This document shows positions 46,050-56,644 of a stretch of 64,000 bases of DNA, in pieces (positions within the stretch are counted from its first letter, which is position 1; each line of letters starts with the position of its first letter). Origin of the DNA: Corythucha ciliata. Lineage: Eukaryota; Arthropoda; Insecta; Hemiptera; Tingidae. The position numbers were made by a program, and so were the translations under genes. The notes under the pieces were generated by a model. The model was not told the origin of the DNA. It did not search any database and worked only from the letters and a program-made list of their open reading frames with translations. The stretch covers positions 32,054,001-32,118,000 of the forward strand of contig CM075943.1 in NCBI GenBank assembly GCA_038030265.1, in the 5' to 3' direction.

Positions 46050-46183
46050 AGGGGGTCTACCATTAGCTGGCGTAAAAATTCTGCCAATTGCGGTATCTAT
46101 GGCGTTATAACATTATTTGTGATGAAGCGTCGTTAGTTACCGCTTGCGTTATATTTTGACGCTATAGCTCATGGTAGAGCGCC
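46050..46183. repeat. MITE unit 2, adjoining and related to unit 1
   Basis: AGGGGGTCTACCATTAGCTGG and ATAGCTCATGGTAGAGCGCC bound a 134-bp unit directly abutting unit 1. Interiors of the two units (GCGGTATCTATGGCGTTATA) are inverted relative to each other. This is a head-to-head dimer or an insertion at the end of a sister copy. Confidence 0.82.
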
Positions 46184-46189
46184 AGCTCT

Positions 46190-48145
46190 GCTTCCATGAT
46201 AATACGCAACTCTAAAGTCGTCTAGTTTAGTTTGCCCGTACCGAAGAATGATACGATACGCTGTTGTCGCTGTTCCAATACAAATCGAGGCCAGGCTTGG
46301 ACAAGCCCGTTGCGCATCTTTTGCATAAAAAAGGCGTTGTAAATAATTTAGGTAAACTTTTGATACGATACGGCGTTTTGATACACGTGGAAACCAGCCT
46401 TTAAGACCTTACCCCCCCCCCCCTTTGTGTCGGAATTGCACTCCGTAACTACCATGGCCATGGCGACCTGCGATTTAGAAGATATTACCTCATCCGTTGT
46501 CTTTAGAGCAGAGTTTCGTGTTTAGTTGACTTCACACGGACGGACGGACGGACGAGTCTGTTGGTTCTGTTGTATAGTTCTGGGTGACGCAGTCGAATCT
46601 TGAGCACTTGCCTCCCCCCCCCCCTCTGTCATTATGCTATTATTATACACTCGAGATGTGCCCTAATGGCTCACGATTCATTGCGTGCAAGGATCCCAAG
46701 ACATTCTCTCAAATGAACACTTCATGCAGTTATTTATATTTCTCAATGGTGGGTTACATCCGTTTCTTATACATAGTATAGCGGTCGAGTTGTTACCTAG
46801 CTATTCACGTACTGCTTGAGTTTATTTTTGTTTTTGTTCATTATTATTTTGCTCAATAGCTCATGGAGCAGAGGATGGTTGAACGCGCAGGTTTTTGGGT
46901 TCATCTTGTCCAAAACTCGGCAGTGCTAGCCGCGGCATGAGGCATGAGGGGCCATATGCCTTCGCCCTCCACTCCTGGGTTGAGTTCACTTTATTCGAGG
47001 TGAAATATATTTGCCAAACAGTTAGTAGTTCACGTCAAATATAGGTTCTCCAATATATTCGATTGGGGGGGGGGGGATAATGCTGGCGAGAGAGACGTAG
47101 ATGGTGGGGGTGTAGTGAGACTTCACCCTACGACCTTGGAAAAACCAGTACCTATTTGAAAATATTAAAAATGTATCATAGAATATGATTAAGGCCGAGG
47201 TTGAGTCGCATGAAAGTGCGAGTGCTCTCATTAATTATCCGAGCTATAAAGAGAACAAAATTAAAACTAACGTCTAAATACATACTTTTATTCTTAATTG
47301 ACTAGCAAGAATCAGAAGAGCGGCCCAAGAGCTCTCTTGCGGTGACATATAGCCAAGACATATACGTCCCCCTTCGTACAAGCCAATCATGACTCAAGTT
47401 AAGGGCAAATGTTTTACGAGGAATGCTTGAATAATGGAAGTACTAATGGTATTCCTGCTCAATCAGTATTCTTTTTTTGTTCATTATTCATTTTTTCATT
47501 TCCATTTTTCCATTAGTTTACAGCTTTGTACAAACAGTGCCGTCGCGGATTGCGGTAGGATGGGAGCATTACTTCAAAAATGAGGAACTGAGCCATTTTC
47601 TTCTTTTTTTTTTTTAACATGAATATGTTTGAGAGCGGGTAACAGTCGAGAATTCGCATGACCCGAAAAATATAGCTCTCCCTCATTTAATACCGGTCCA
47701 ACATCTCTTCAACCGGGCAGAGTTTCCGGACGCTTCGTGAAACGAACCACGGATTGAGGAGAAGCAAAAAACGCGCTGCCTTGGGTGAGGGGAAGGTCCA
47801 TTGCAGCCAATGGTACCTCTACTACATACTATATCTACTATAGTATGTAGGAATAGCTTCCTATAGTATGTGTAGCAATCATTTTAGCTTTAGCTCTCAT
47901 CCTGGCACCCACAGATTTTGACAGCTAAAAAACCATTTGCCAAGTTGCCTAATTCAAAACCAAATGCGGATTTTTTAGGTACAATAACAACCATTTTCGT
48001 AGGTCTCGTTCACTTTAAACCAATGCCGTGGATTTCAGGCACTAAAAACTCATTTTTGCGGTTTAATCTCGCTAAGTTTGCTGTTTGTGTTTAATAGTTC
48101 CCTTTTTGGCTTAAATGGCTATCATGGCTTTTCCTGACCATATCC
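46190..48145. other. unassigned sequence
   Basis: A short frame at about 46452-46525 starts in a strong context (ACCATGGCC) and is 23 codons long (MAMATCDLEDITSSV...), but no splice site supports it. There is an (ACGG)n patch at about 46537 and poly(C)/poly(G) runs. A small hairpin with CTACATACTATA arms lies near 47820-47850. Confidence 0.35.
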
Positions 48146-48456
48146 TGAAGAGCTTGGAGTTGAAGATGACGATGGCGTCTGCTTCGTCGATTTGACAAAA
48201 GCGTTTGATTTGGGATTTGGTAAATCACAAAATTATTATTATTAAACTGGATCAAACTGGATGGTCTCTCACAGCAAGCAACCTTGCTCGGGTTGATGGT
48301 ATTCCCCAGGGATCCGTCCTGGGCCCCACATTGTTTCTGGTTGCCATTAATGACCTGCCGCAGCTCCTTGATCAGCGTGACTTCTTCTCTGTGTGCGCGC
48401 ATTATAACAACACTGGGATCATTAATGATCGTGAGATTTATGTGGTTTTGTCATCA

Positions 48457-48629
48457 AGCAAGGGTGTTTCAACGAAACTTGCTGATCGCTTGGCTTGGCG
48501 ATTACTAATTTAGTGGCAAAAAAACTTTAAGACCTCCTCTTTCCAACGGTCCAATCCCCACCTTCCTCCGAGCACTCCCGACCATTTGGCGATTTTCATA
48601 AATCAGCAAGTTTCGTTGAAATACCCTGT
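48457..48629. repeat. MITE inside the LINE RT, CAGGGTRTTTCAACGAAAC ends
   Basis: CAAGGGTGTTTCAACGAAAC at the left and GTTTCGTTGAAATACCCTG at the right are inverted, with GCTTGGC-GATT inner similarity. It separates two halves of the RT palm. The target duplication is not clear at the left end. Confidence 0.75.
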
Positions 48630-48853
48630 ACTTAGAGGATTGCCTGAAAGACTGGTGCGCCAAAATCAGCTTAATAATTGATGAAAATAAGACGAATATA
48701 CTATGCTTTTCGGACTACGAGGCTTACGTGGTTTGGGAAATTCTGAAAAATTCAAATTCTTAGGCTCTCCTCAGATCCAATTCCAACTCTGAGTTTCAAC
48801 CCGCACATTGCCGGTCTGGTCAAGAAATTAAGTAGCTATACCTCCCTACTGAG

Positions 48854-49709
48854 CAGGGCCGTAGTCAGGGGGGGTTTTCCGGGTATTTTAACCCGGGCCC
48901 GCAAGGGCCCGGGGAGCCGTATCCAACTGGTACTGGCACATTAACAGTTAGTCGACCTATCCTCAATCCTCAATATTTGATGTGGGGGATCGGTGTTGTT
49001 TTAGGCACAAAAAGAAGGTTTAACCGGATCTGAAGGATCCTGATCAATGATCTATCAGGATAAATAATAAAAATTTTAAACTCACATTTTTAATGAAAGT
49101 CTATAGTTTAAAATCGACACCCAGAATGGTAATTTAGGTGCCCACATAACATTGGAAAATGTGCTAATCACGCATTCATGTCTGAGGATGTAGTTATGTA
49201 GTGTAATTTGGATAAATATAGGTACCTAGTACCTACATGTACAGGGTGGTTCACGTAACGTTTACCCCCAATATCTCCGTTACTACAGCCTCTACAAGAA
49301 ATATTGGGATGACCGTCACCCCAGATCTCAAATTCATTTGCATAGGAACATTTTCGAGATTTCAGCGATTTATCCCGGGGAGAGTATGGTTGGCTTGGTT
49401 CGTCTTCACCTGTAAGAGTAAGAGTTCTAGATTCTAGAATTGTAAGGTAGCCGACCAATTAATTAAAATTATTTTTTCACGCAGGCTCATCTGAACTGAT
49501 CTGAACAAAGAATAAGTCGCTAGGATGATTTTCAGTGATTTTACCGAGTTTTCAATACATAATTACATTTTTAAGTTTACCTTAATAAATTTCATGTTTT
49601 TTGTTGTTTCTGATGTTCTTGTTGATGAGGTGGGAAGAAGAGGAGGGGGGTTGCTAGGGGCCCGCCCAAGAATTTTACCCGGGGCCCGTGAATGCTGACT
49701 ACAGTCCCG
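48854..49709. mobile_element. hAT-like non-autonomous element with 8-bp target duplication
   Basis: The 856-bp element has ends CAGGGCCGTAGTCAG and CTGACTACAGTCCCG. CTACTGAG flanks both sides exactly (48846-48853 and 49710-49717). Removing the element and one CTACTGAG restores a continuous RT thumb reading (SSYTSLLRKL). GGGCCC-rich subterminal segments (ACCCGGGCCCGCAAGGGCCC and its partner near 49670) mirror each other. No transposase frame. The 8-bp duplication and CAGGG ends indicate hAT. Confidence 0.9.
49240..49330 (+). repeat. lone TIR-like end, ACAGGGTGGTTCACGTAACG
   Basis: TACAGGGTGGTTCACGTAACG followed by TTTACCCCCAATATCTCCGT resembles the termini of CAGGGTG-ended elements elsewhere in the window. 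No matching opposite end was found, so this is a truncated copy within the hAT-like element. Confidence 0.5.
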
Positions 49710-49804
49710 CTACTGAGAAAGCTAACTCAATAGTTCTCCCGAGATACCCTGAGGTCTCCATACTACTGGGATGAACACAAAAAACACTACAAAAAAATTA
49801 CTCT

Positions 49805-50550
49805 CGACTAGAATTAGAATTATTACAGAACACCGCTAGTGATATTTACCTACTGTATTTCTGTGTTTTAACCGCCAAAACAAAATCGTCTTCTAAAGTT
49901 ACTTGCGTGACTACTTTGTCTGTATCCTTCACAATTGTCATGGTCACTTTCTAATCACAAGACAAAAAAAAGTCCCAGGTACACCAAAAAATAAATGCTC
50001 TTTAGAATGGGAATATGAAAAATGTAATAGTTCCTCCTTAATGGAATGCGATGTTGAGTGGAACTCATTTCAATGAACGGACTCATTTCACTCAAAAAGT
50101 AACTTAAGCTGGACGAAAAAATTATAATTATTCATTGGATGGCCTTATCGTGACAACAAACAAGATTTTAATTTTTTAAAAACAGGTTTTAAGTCTAGAT
50201 TGCTAGAAATACTGGTGATTACATGGCCGCATAGAATCATACGAAAAAACATTGCAATTTTTTTTTTTTAACTTGGTCATGAAAACTGGTACGTTTTACT
50301 GTCTTGGGTGGGGGGGGGGGTTATATTATCGATCCTACTCTGTCTAGTACCCTAATTAATACTTGAATGCAACGAATACAAATCAAAATACAATTACAAA
50401 ACCGCGTTGGTTGTATGCTTCCCCATAAAAACCAATTTTAGGTACGGTCTTGAAGAGGAGGATAATGGGCTGAAATAAAAAGTCGTTTTTCAGTGCTCTG
50501 ATTTCTCAAAAGCTCGAAACGAAGAACAAAAACTGAAAGAAAGAAAAAAC
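49805..50550. other. unassigned sequence
   Basis: No coding or structured feature recognised. Poly(G) run at about 50308. Confidence 0.35.
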
Positions 50551-50557
50551 CTCTTAC

Positions 50558-50686
50558 CTGCTCATTTTGAAGCTTCTTTCTGGGACCATTATTCTCGACA
50601 CATGAGGTGCATTTGCCTTCGGCGTCGTGGTAGGTTAACACAACAAAAAGATTCTTCAAAACTTTTTTATCTTCTCCCTTTTTTCG
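50558..50686 (-). CDS. possible exon of unknown gene
   Basis: The minus strand has an open frame ending in a consensus donor (GAGCAG|GTAAGAGG). Its last residues read LTYHDAEGKCTSCVENNG then PRKKLQNEQ. Base composition is less AT-rich than its surroundings. No convincing acceptor precedes it; the frame starts after TAG at about 50687 without a polypyrimidine tract. No protein family was recognised and no vinculin segment matches. Confidence 0.3.
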
Positions 50687-50929
50687 CTATTATTTTTATT
50701 TAACAATTGTTATTTTATTATTATATTGCGTTTGAAGAAACAATATAAGCGGAAGGGGGATCACGTGGGTGGGGATATTAGCTTTGCACACAGCAGATTC
50801 CCCATGCTCTGACACTTTCATGCCCTTGGCCGGCCTGGGTTGGTTTCATTGTCGTCGACGTATTTAACTGTTAAACGAGGAAAAAAAGATAGTTTTTTTT
50901 TTATGTTTCGAATGATTGGAGCGCGAACT

Positions 50930-51254
50930 TGTCAGTCGTCGTGAAGAGTTCGGAGCGCGCTCGCTTTTTTCTCTCTCTCCATCTCTCTCCCCCTTCCTTA
51001 AAAACCTCTGTCTCAAAGGTTGGCAAATAGCGGCCCTCCCGGAATAGATTTAGCTTCGTTCAAAAAAGTTGATTTAGTCGCGTTCAGTGAGTTTTTATTA
51101 TAATTATAATTTTCCTATTTTCGTATGAAATGGCATCGCGGATCGCCTCCCGGACTACATTTTACGTGATGTGATAGACATTCATCCGTCAAAATTAAAA
51201 ATAATTCCCTTAAAGGACATTTGTAGGTTGACAACGTCTGCTCACTCGTCAACT
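50930..51254 (+). promoter_or_regulatory. candidate promoter and 5' UTR
   Basis: A CT/GAGA-rich tract (CTCTCTCTCCATCTCTCTCC) at about 50970-50992 precedes an arthropod-type initiator TTCAGTG with its A at about 51086. No TATA box or clear downstream element was seen. Two short upstream ORFs start at about 51125 and 51129 and end before the ATG at 51255. Together with the following exon this looks like a real transcription start for a plus-strand gene. Confidence 0.45.
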
Positions 51255-51285
51255 ATGGAGACTGGCGTACAGGAGCGGTTTTTAG
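51255..51285 (+). CDS. candidate first coding exon (METGVQERFL)
   Basis: ATG at 51255 has a favourable context (A at -3, G at +4). Ten codons (METGVQERFL) plus one base lead to TTTTTAG|GTAAGT, an almost perfect donor. The exon ends in phase 1. No downstream exon was recognised in the window and the decapeptide is too short to identify. The gene would run on the plus strand, opposite to vinculin. Confidence 0.45.
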
Positions 51286-51289
51286 GTAA

Positions 51290-53965
51290 GTCGTTCTAGA
51301 TTTATGTTGAATTTCTTTTTGTCTCTTGTTTACGCATTCGAGGAGGAAGATTTATTTTACGATTGCGGTAGATTATCTATTTAAACTTATTTGGAAATTA
51401 ATGATGATGATGTAATGAGCGTTACGCGACATTATTTATTTTTTGTCGTGCGAACGCTGTTTTACTACGGGCTAACTCATTGAGAGTGTTGTCTCTATTT
51501 TCGGCGTGAAAATAAACAATCTTGCCCTGAAAGGTGGGGATCCCACGCTTCCGCCTACAGTCTGGTGCGCGATTGAGATTGCCAATAATGCACTAGGCTT
51601 GATGTAAAGTAATCAACGCGGTCTAAAGTGCACTTTGGTTCGTGTTGTTGTAGAATTTTCATTTTAATTCCATCCAGGGTGGCTACCTTCGTTGTTAGTT
51701 CATAAATACATACGAGGTCCCACGTTTTCCAAGAAATCAGTGGAATGAGAAGTTCTCTGAGGAATTAAAACCGATAAATTCCTTTTGCAAGTTTGTTTTG
51801 TCTCTCAATAATTTGTAAGTCATGTTCTTTTCACAGATCATCTTACGACATTAATTAAACACGTTTTTCCTGCTTAATACTCCGCCCTTGTAATCACCTC
51901 TGGCTATTGACTCTGCATTCTTTCATCTCCATCAATCCAACCACGCATTATTCTGTTGATGTAAGGAGAAAATTGAATTATCTGCGAAGCAATTTCATTT
52001 AAAATTGCCGCGGCAACCTCTTTAGAATCAAAACCACCTATATAGTTTCTTTCAATTCATTTGTTTCGCAAACGTCTTGTTATCTTCGCAGCGAACGATT
52101 TGTTAAAAAGCTTTTAACTTTTGACGTTGATGAACAGTAGAAATCCTCATCGTGTTTTGTTAGTGAGTGGATAAAGCGTTTTTTAATTTTGGGAAATAGA
52201 GATACGAATAAGAAGTCAAAAGTGGGCGTGTGGGATAAGTAAAGGAACATGTATGGGGGTCCTGATATTTCGTTGTCACTCAAAACTAGAATGAGCCGGT
52301 AAATGAATGAATGGGTATGTTATGAGTTTAGGTGTGGTGGGGAGGGGGCGGGCATTCATTCCGAGTTTTGTTTGCGATTAATGATTGTCTAAATACATTC
52401 GCATAACGTGTGGTGCTTCACAGTTCTCAATCACGGAAGACTGCCAAACACAAGACAAGAGCCAAAATATCGAATGTATTAACGAACTATTCGCCCCTTG
52501 ACCCATTATTTTTACTTTTAACTTAATGAATCACTTTAATACCTGATGAAAGTAATGCCTCTTGTACCATGAAAACAAAAGTATACCTAACTTGATCCAT
52601 CCGGTCCCGTCTTCCTTGTCTCACTGAAGTATATAGGTACATCCACGGAAAGCTTAAATACGTCCGAACCATCTTGAACATTGTGAAATTACTACTAGTA
52701 ATACTTGGTACTAATCCTTCAGTCTATACCCAGACATTCCAAAAACTCGTGAGTCATCCACCAATTGAGTTCGCGATATACCGATGTATATATCCTCTGG
52801 GGCGTGCTTAGGCCAATAATAATAATAAAATCTTCTATCGAAATTGATTGACATCTTGTTGAGAGTATAAAAAGAAAAGTGTACTTTTTCTTACTAAGGG
52901 AATTTCTCAGTTCTATTGTGTGGCTGTAAAAATTTAGTATTTTTGCCTCCCTTGAATAATCATTTTTGAATAATTTGTCACCATTATCGTTTCGCGGAAT
53001 AAAGCATTGCCGATGGTTCGACATTGCTGCTTCTTTATCATTTGGAACACGTGTCTATATAGTGTCCCAGTGACACAATAAAAAAATGAGCAAAGATAAA
53101 TTGAATGCAAACACATTTAGCCTACAAGGTCAGGTTTATTACGCTTAAATTCGAGCCACTAGTAAGTTTTCTTCCTTATAGGGACCGTTTCAAAAAGAGG
53201 TGTCAGCAGGTGGTTCTATACATGCATGATGAATGCGTGGCGTGTTTACACGGTCCATCCTATTTTTAATAGTTTTAAGCCCGTCGAAAGACATACTGAG
53301 ACACCTTCTCACAAAACTTAATTGGTCCTGTGCCTATGTTTTATTATTTCTTACAAGGACTAGTTGTGCTAAGTCACACAACCTCTACATTTACTTCCGC
53401 TGGCTCCAAGATGTAGTAGTAGAGTAGTAGTAATTATGTATTTAGGCTATTTATTTAATTGTAGGGAGAATGTACAGTTTGTAATGGATTTTCATTACAA
53501 TAAGACTATATAATCCAGCTTAGTTACTAATGACTTTAAAGCTATGTCTCCACTCGTGCTCTTCCGTCCTCCTCTGTCAATTCAACATGCATTTTCAACT
53601 TTCGCTTCAACTTTCAACGTCTAAGCGCATGCCCCTGACGCATGCAATGTCTGTCCTCACTTGAGCATTACCAGCATTGCAACATTTTCATGGTGAGTGG
53701 CTCAGACGCAGCATTATTGACGGGTATGAGCGCGGCAAAGATAAAAAGAAAGTTCGAAAAGATTTAACGTGTGACTATTTGAAAACTAAAGATTGTAAAA
53801 TCATATGTAAATAATATAATATCGGTGAACAGTGAAACTCGCATAAGTGAGCAGCGAGTAAGCATTTCCCACTTTTCCTACCCGGTCCTCATTTTCGAGG
53901 CTGACGAAATCGAAGAAGGAAAGGAGTCCATTCCAAGCCCCCGAAGACTGAGTCCGTCCCGACCC
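51290..53965. other. unassigned, possibly first intron of the plus-strand candidate
   Basis: AT-rich sequence with no recognised coding, RNA or inverted-repeat feature. It is notable for having fewer MITEs and arrays than the rest of the window. Confidence 0.4.
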
Positions 53966-54867
53966 GAGACCGGGGCCGTATTCAGAAACGCACCTTTACG
54001 AGACCTTAACCTTTGTGGCTCCTTATAGCAGGAATTTGTATTCAGAACCAACCTTATCCGCATTGGCTAAGGAAGTGTAAAGGAGTTCTTTAAGGTTTAA
54101 GGCATGAAAAAAGTATATTCACAAAGTGGTTCCTTTAAAGAATGTTATTTGCTGGTTATACTTATGATAACTCTAAGGAAGCTCGGGAGCTTCCTTTACA
54201 GTTCCTTTAAGCCTTGTCTCGTGTTGTAGTGTTTCTACTGTAATTATTTTCCCTCAGTAAATGTGAGAAATGGAAGAATTTATTGTGTTTGTCGACTCGC
54301 TCAAACTTATTTCGGATCTCCAATGGCGTAATGAGCGACACAGAAGAAGCACACGATCTGAATCCAATTCGGTTCTGCAAAAGGTCTCGTTTCGGTCAGA
54401 TCGGACTGTTTGAAACGTTGTGATTCTGATCCGTCGACTGACTGAAGAGTTCAAGTTTCTCTACGGCTGTCTAACTTTCACAAGTTACTGAGAATTTACG
54501 CGACGGGAAATCTTCAAGTGACGGTCCCATACCACGATTTGTCAATTTATCTTTTTTGTGTTGTGTCTCCCCTTGTGTTTCAAATATGACCGTCTTATCT
54601 ATTTCATTATTTTCGTTTTGTACGTGATTGGAACCTAGGCCAAAATAAAGAATGTGTAGGTCTGAAAATAATTATTTCGTCAAAGTGCACGGAAGTGAAG
54701 TGCGTGGCACCGTTTCGACCTCTAGCTCACTACCGCGGCTTGAGCTGGGGACAGGAAAAGGCTCCAGTGCCAGTGCCAGTGCGGGCTGGTCAGAGGTGTC
54801 AGGAAAAAATGCCGGAAGTGTGGTTCCCACGAAGGGATAATGTAATTTTTTATACGGGGTCCCGGCA

Positions 54868-54902
54868 TTTTCTTCCCGACCGTTCGGAATAAGGCCCCAG
54901 TC
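54868..54902 (+). repeat. fragment of the TTCGGAATAAGGCCCCAG repeat
   Basis: CCCGACCGTTCGGAATAAGG-CCCCAG is the 3' end of the repeat at 18237-18390. Confidence 0.65.
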
Positions 54903-54997
54903 GCAAGGGCGTACGAAAGTCCTCGCTCATCGCTGTCGACGCCACCTCGTGAGGCTCCCGGGAGCTCAGAGGCTTCTCCTCCATCCAAAACTCCTCT

Positions 54998-55158
54998 TTA
55001 GAATTAATAAATTAATTAGACTGATATTATCCGGACGACGAGGGAAGGGCATAGCCCAACACGATTCGAGTTTCGAGAAAAAATGGCTCCCCGGCGGGAT
55101 TTGAACCCGCAACCTCTGGATTACCAGTCCAGCACGCTGCCATTTGCACCACGGAGAC
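54998..55158 (-). mobile_element. SINE with tRNA-Thr(GGT)-like head
   Basis: The tRNA-like head (55084-55158, minus) is described separately. The body continues TTCTCGAAACTCGAATCGTG, GGGCTATGCCCTTCC and TCCGGATAATATCAGTCTAA to TTAATTTATTAATTC at about 54998. The same body follows a half tRNA at 55347-55510 on the plus strand, so the two copies face each other. Confidence 0.72.
55084..55158 (-). tRNA. tRNA-like sequence, anticodon GGT, CCA encoded
   Basis: Read on the minus strand it folds as a cloverleaf. Acceptor GTCTCCG/CGGGGAG pairs except the first position. The D stem GTGC/GCGT uses wobble pairs. The anticodon stem CTGGA/TCCAG has loop CTGGTAA, giving GGT (Thr), and the T stem GCGGG/CCCGC has loop TTCAAAT. 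The sequence is followed by CCA in the DNA. Nuclear eukaryotic Thr tRNAs normally use AGT and do not encode CCA, so this is probably a SINE head or a transferred organellar/bacterial-type sequence, not a working host tRNA. Confidence 0.6.
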
Positions 55159-55274
55159 GCCTATGGGAGTCGTACTCCGAGGGATAAGCTAAGCCGAACC
55201 CCACCCAGGTCCATTGCTTCTCGAAACTCTAGGCGCTTCTCCTGATCGGTAAACCACGCCGAATTTTATCAGTC

Positions 55275-55336
55275 TAATATCAGTCTAATTAATTTATTAA
55301 TTAAAATACCGGCGACAGATTTATTCACTATATCCT
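55275..55336 (+). repeat. partial SINE tail copy
   Basis: TCAGTCTAATTAATTTATTA-ATTAAAATACCGGCGACAG-ATTTATTCACTATATCCTT is repeated directly at 55464-55525. Confidence 0.72.
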
Positions 55337-55346
55337 TCTAACAACA

Positions 55347-55525
55347 TCGCGTGCTGGACTGGTAATCCAGAGGTTGCGGGTTCAAATCCCGCCGGGGAGC
55401 CATTTTTTCTCGAAACTCGAATCGTGTTGGGCTATGCCCTTCCATCGTCGTCCGGATAATATCAGTCTAATTAATTTATTAATTAAAATACCGGCGACAG
55501 ATTTATTCATTATATCCTTCCTATT
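55347..55525 (+). mobile_element. SINE copy with 3' half of tRNA-like head
   Basis: Starts within the anticodon arm (GCTGGACTGGTAATCCAG), has the intact T arm and CCA, then the SINE body and tail. It is the inverted partner of 54998-55158 and lacks the D arm and 5' acceptor strand. Confidence 0.72.
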
Positions 55526-56000
55526 TAGAACTTCAGTGGGGGCAGAAAACTGGGTTTTTTTCCCCCGGAGTTTTAAACGGATTTTAGCCTATCACTCGAA
55601 TACTGCGCGTTCCACGAAAACGTCTTCTGACTCATAAGTTGAAGAGCGTTACATTTCCTTCGAAATTCACTGGACAAACTCATTGCTCTGTCTGATAGGT
55701 TCCGAGCAACGGCCCTCGCACACAGTTTTGTGACCTACGTGGTGTCAGCCAACCGGGGGCGCCGCTGGTATCGAGAACAATAAAGGAAGTGTCTAAAAGC
55801 ATTGCGGGGCTAATAAAACAGCTTATATATTTTCCTAGTGGCCAAAGCGTGAGAGAATCGTCCGTTCCATTTTTCAGATTGGGTGATTTCCTCGGTGTCG
55901 TCGGCTGCAATTATTGTGCACATATACTCCGCTTAAAATCTCTGGATGAGTCTCAAAGTAGTTGTGTTTTGCGGCCCAAAGATGGAATTTGTAGACGTTG

Positions 56001-56186
56001 TCACCCGTTGGCTACATTCGATTGACAGCAGTCGAATTTTCGAAAATAGAACCGTAGCCGTTGCTCGATCACGCAGTCTCCAGCAGGGCATTCCTTTGTG
56101 AGACAATGGCCGTTATCCGCACAAACTTTTCTGTTCACTCCGGTCTTCAACTTGCCCACGCTCATCAATAAATTAAAATTACGCAA
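56001..56186 (-). CDS. small Cys-rich ORF, unknown, possibly exon
   Basis: The minus strand encodes a frame whose core reads KVCADNGHCLTKECPAGDCV and ends FRKFDCCQSNVANG before a stop. Six cysteines in a C-x5-C-x4-C-x4-C-x13-CC pattern suggest a disulfide-stabilised secreted peptide or a cysteine-knot-like exon. A possible acceptor (TTTATTGATGAG) precedes GTGGGCAAG. No signal peptide lies in the same frame. It sits inside the composite TIR element. I do not recognise a family. Confidence 0.3.
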   Translation of the reverse strand: MRNFNLLMSVGKLKTGVNRKVCADNGHCLTKECPAGDCVIEQRLRFYFRKFDCCQSNVANG

Positions 56187-56452
56187 TGTTAATAGGCTGG
56201 CATTTCATACAATTTTGATAACTAATGTGCTTTTGAAGGCGTAAACAGCGAGAGGTTTCACATGATAAAGCGTACAGTCACCATGAAAAGCATAGTTTCG
56301 TTGTTTATTTGCTTTAAGGCCCCTTTAGCTAAAGGAACTGCCGAGGAACTCTAAAGGAACGTTTCTGAATACGACTTTTAAAGGAACCTTAACTAAAGGA
56401 GCTCCTAAGGGGACGTAAAGGTTGGTTTCTGAATACGGCCCCGAGACCCGTG

Positions 56453-56640
56453 TTTTGTACAGTCCTCCCAAGTCTGCCCCGTCCCAGTGGTTGTAGCGAA
56501 CCAAGTCCCCCCTGTTGCCCGCCCGCTTAGTTTTAGTTTTGGGTTAATAAACGTTTGTACCTCAAAGCACTGAGATTGTTCGATCCCTGTCCCCAACGTA
56601 ACACCCCCCCCCCTTTGCCCAAAAACCCGTCGTTACACAA
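56453..56640 (+). other. possible LTR-like remnant
   Basis: TGTTTTGTACAGTCC...CCCAACGTAACA has TG...CA borders and an internal AATAAA (GGGTTAATAAACG). No flanking duplication and no second copy were found, so a solo LTR is only a suggestion. Confidence 0.25.
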
Positions 56641-56644
56641 GGAT

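Larger units (their letters stand above)
48150..49800 (+). pseudogene. LINE RT fragment interrupted by two DNA elements
   Basis: RT blocks in order: DGVCFVDLTKAFD (48170-48210), after a frameshift DLVNHK, then DGIPQGSVLGPTLFLVAIND (about 48293-48352). The catalytic YADD position reads CAHYNNTGI, so both aspartates are replaced and the enzyme is dead. A MITE splits it at about 48457-48629, after which LEDCLKDWCAKISLIIDENK and TNILCF follow. The thumb segment HIAGLVKKLSSYTSLL is split by a hAT-like element at 48854-49709 and resumes as RKLTQ. Frameshifts and stops are many. Confidence 0.85.
53972..56442. mobile_element. composite element bounded by GGGGCCGTATTCAGAAAC TIRs
   Basis: GGGGCCGTATTCAGAAAC at the left and GTTTCTGAATACGGCCCC at the right are exact inverted ends. 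GAGACC occurs directly outside both (53966-53971 and 56443-56448) as a 6-bp target duplication. Subterminal TAAGG/CCTTTA-rich segments at 53995-54210 and 56310-56430 mirror each other. The 2.47-kb interior carries tRNA-like SINEs and a Cys-rich frame. No transposase was recognised. It shares its ends with the short MITEs at 17591 and 40709. Confidence 0.78.

Noticed and set aside
46452..46525. Short frame MAMATCDLEDITSSV with strong start context
   Set aside because: Twenty-three codons with no donor and no homologue; start context alone is not enough.
56453..56640. Solo LTR with TG...CA borders and AATAAA
   Set aside because: No target duplication and no partner copy; kept only as a low-confidence remnant.
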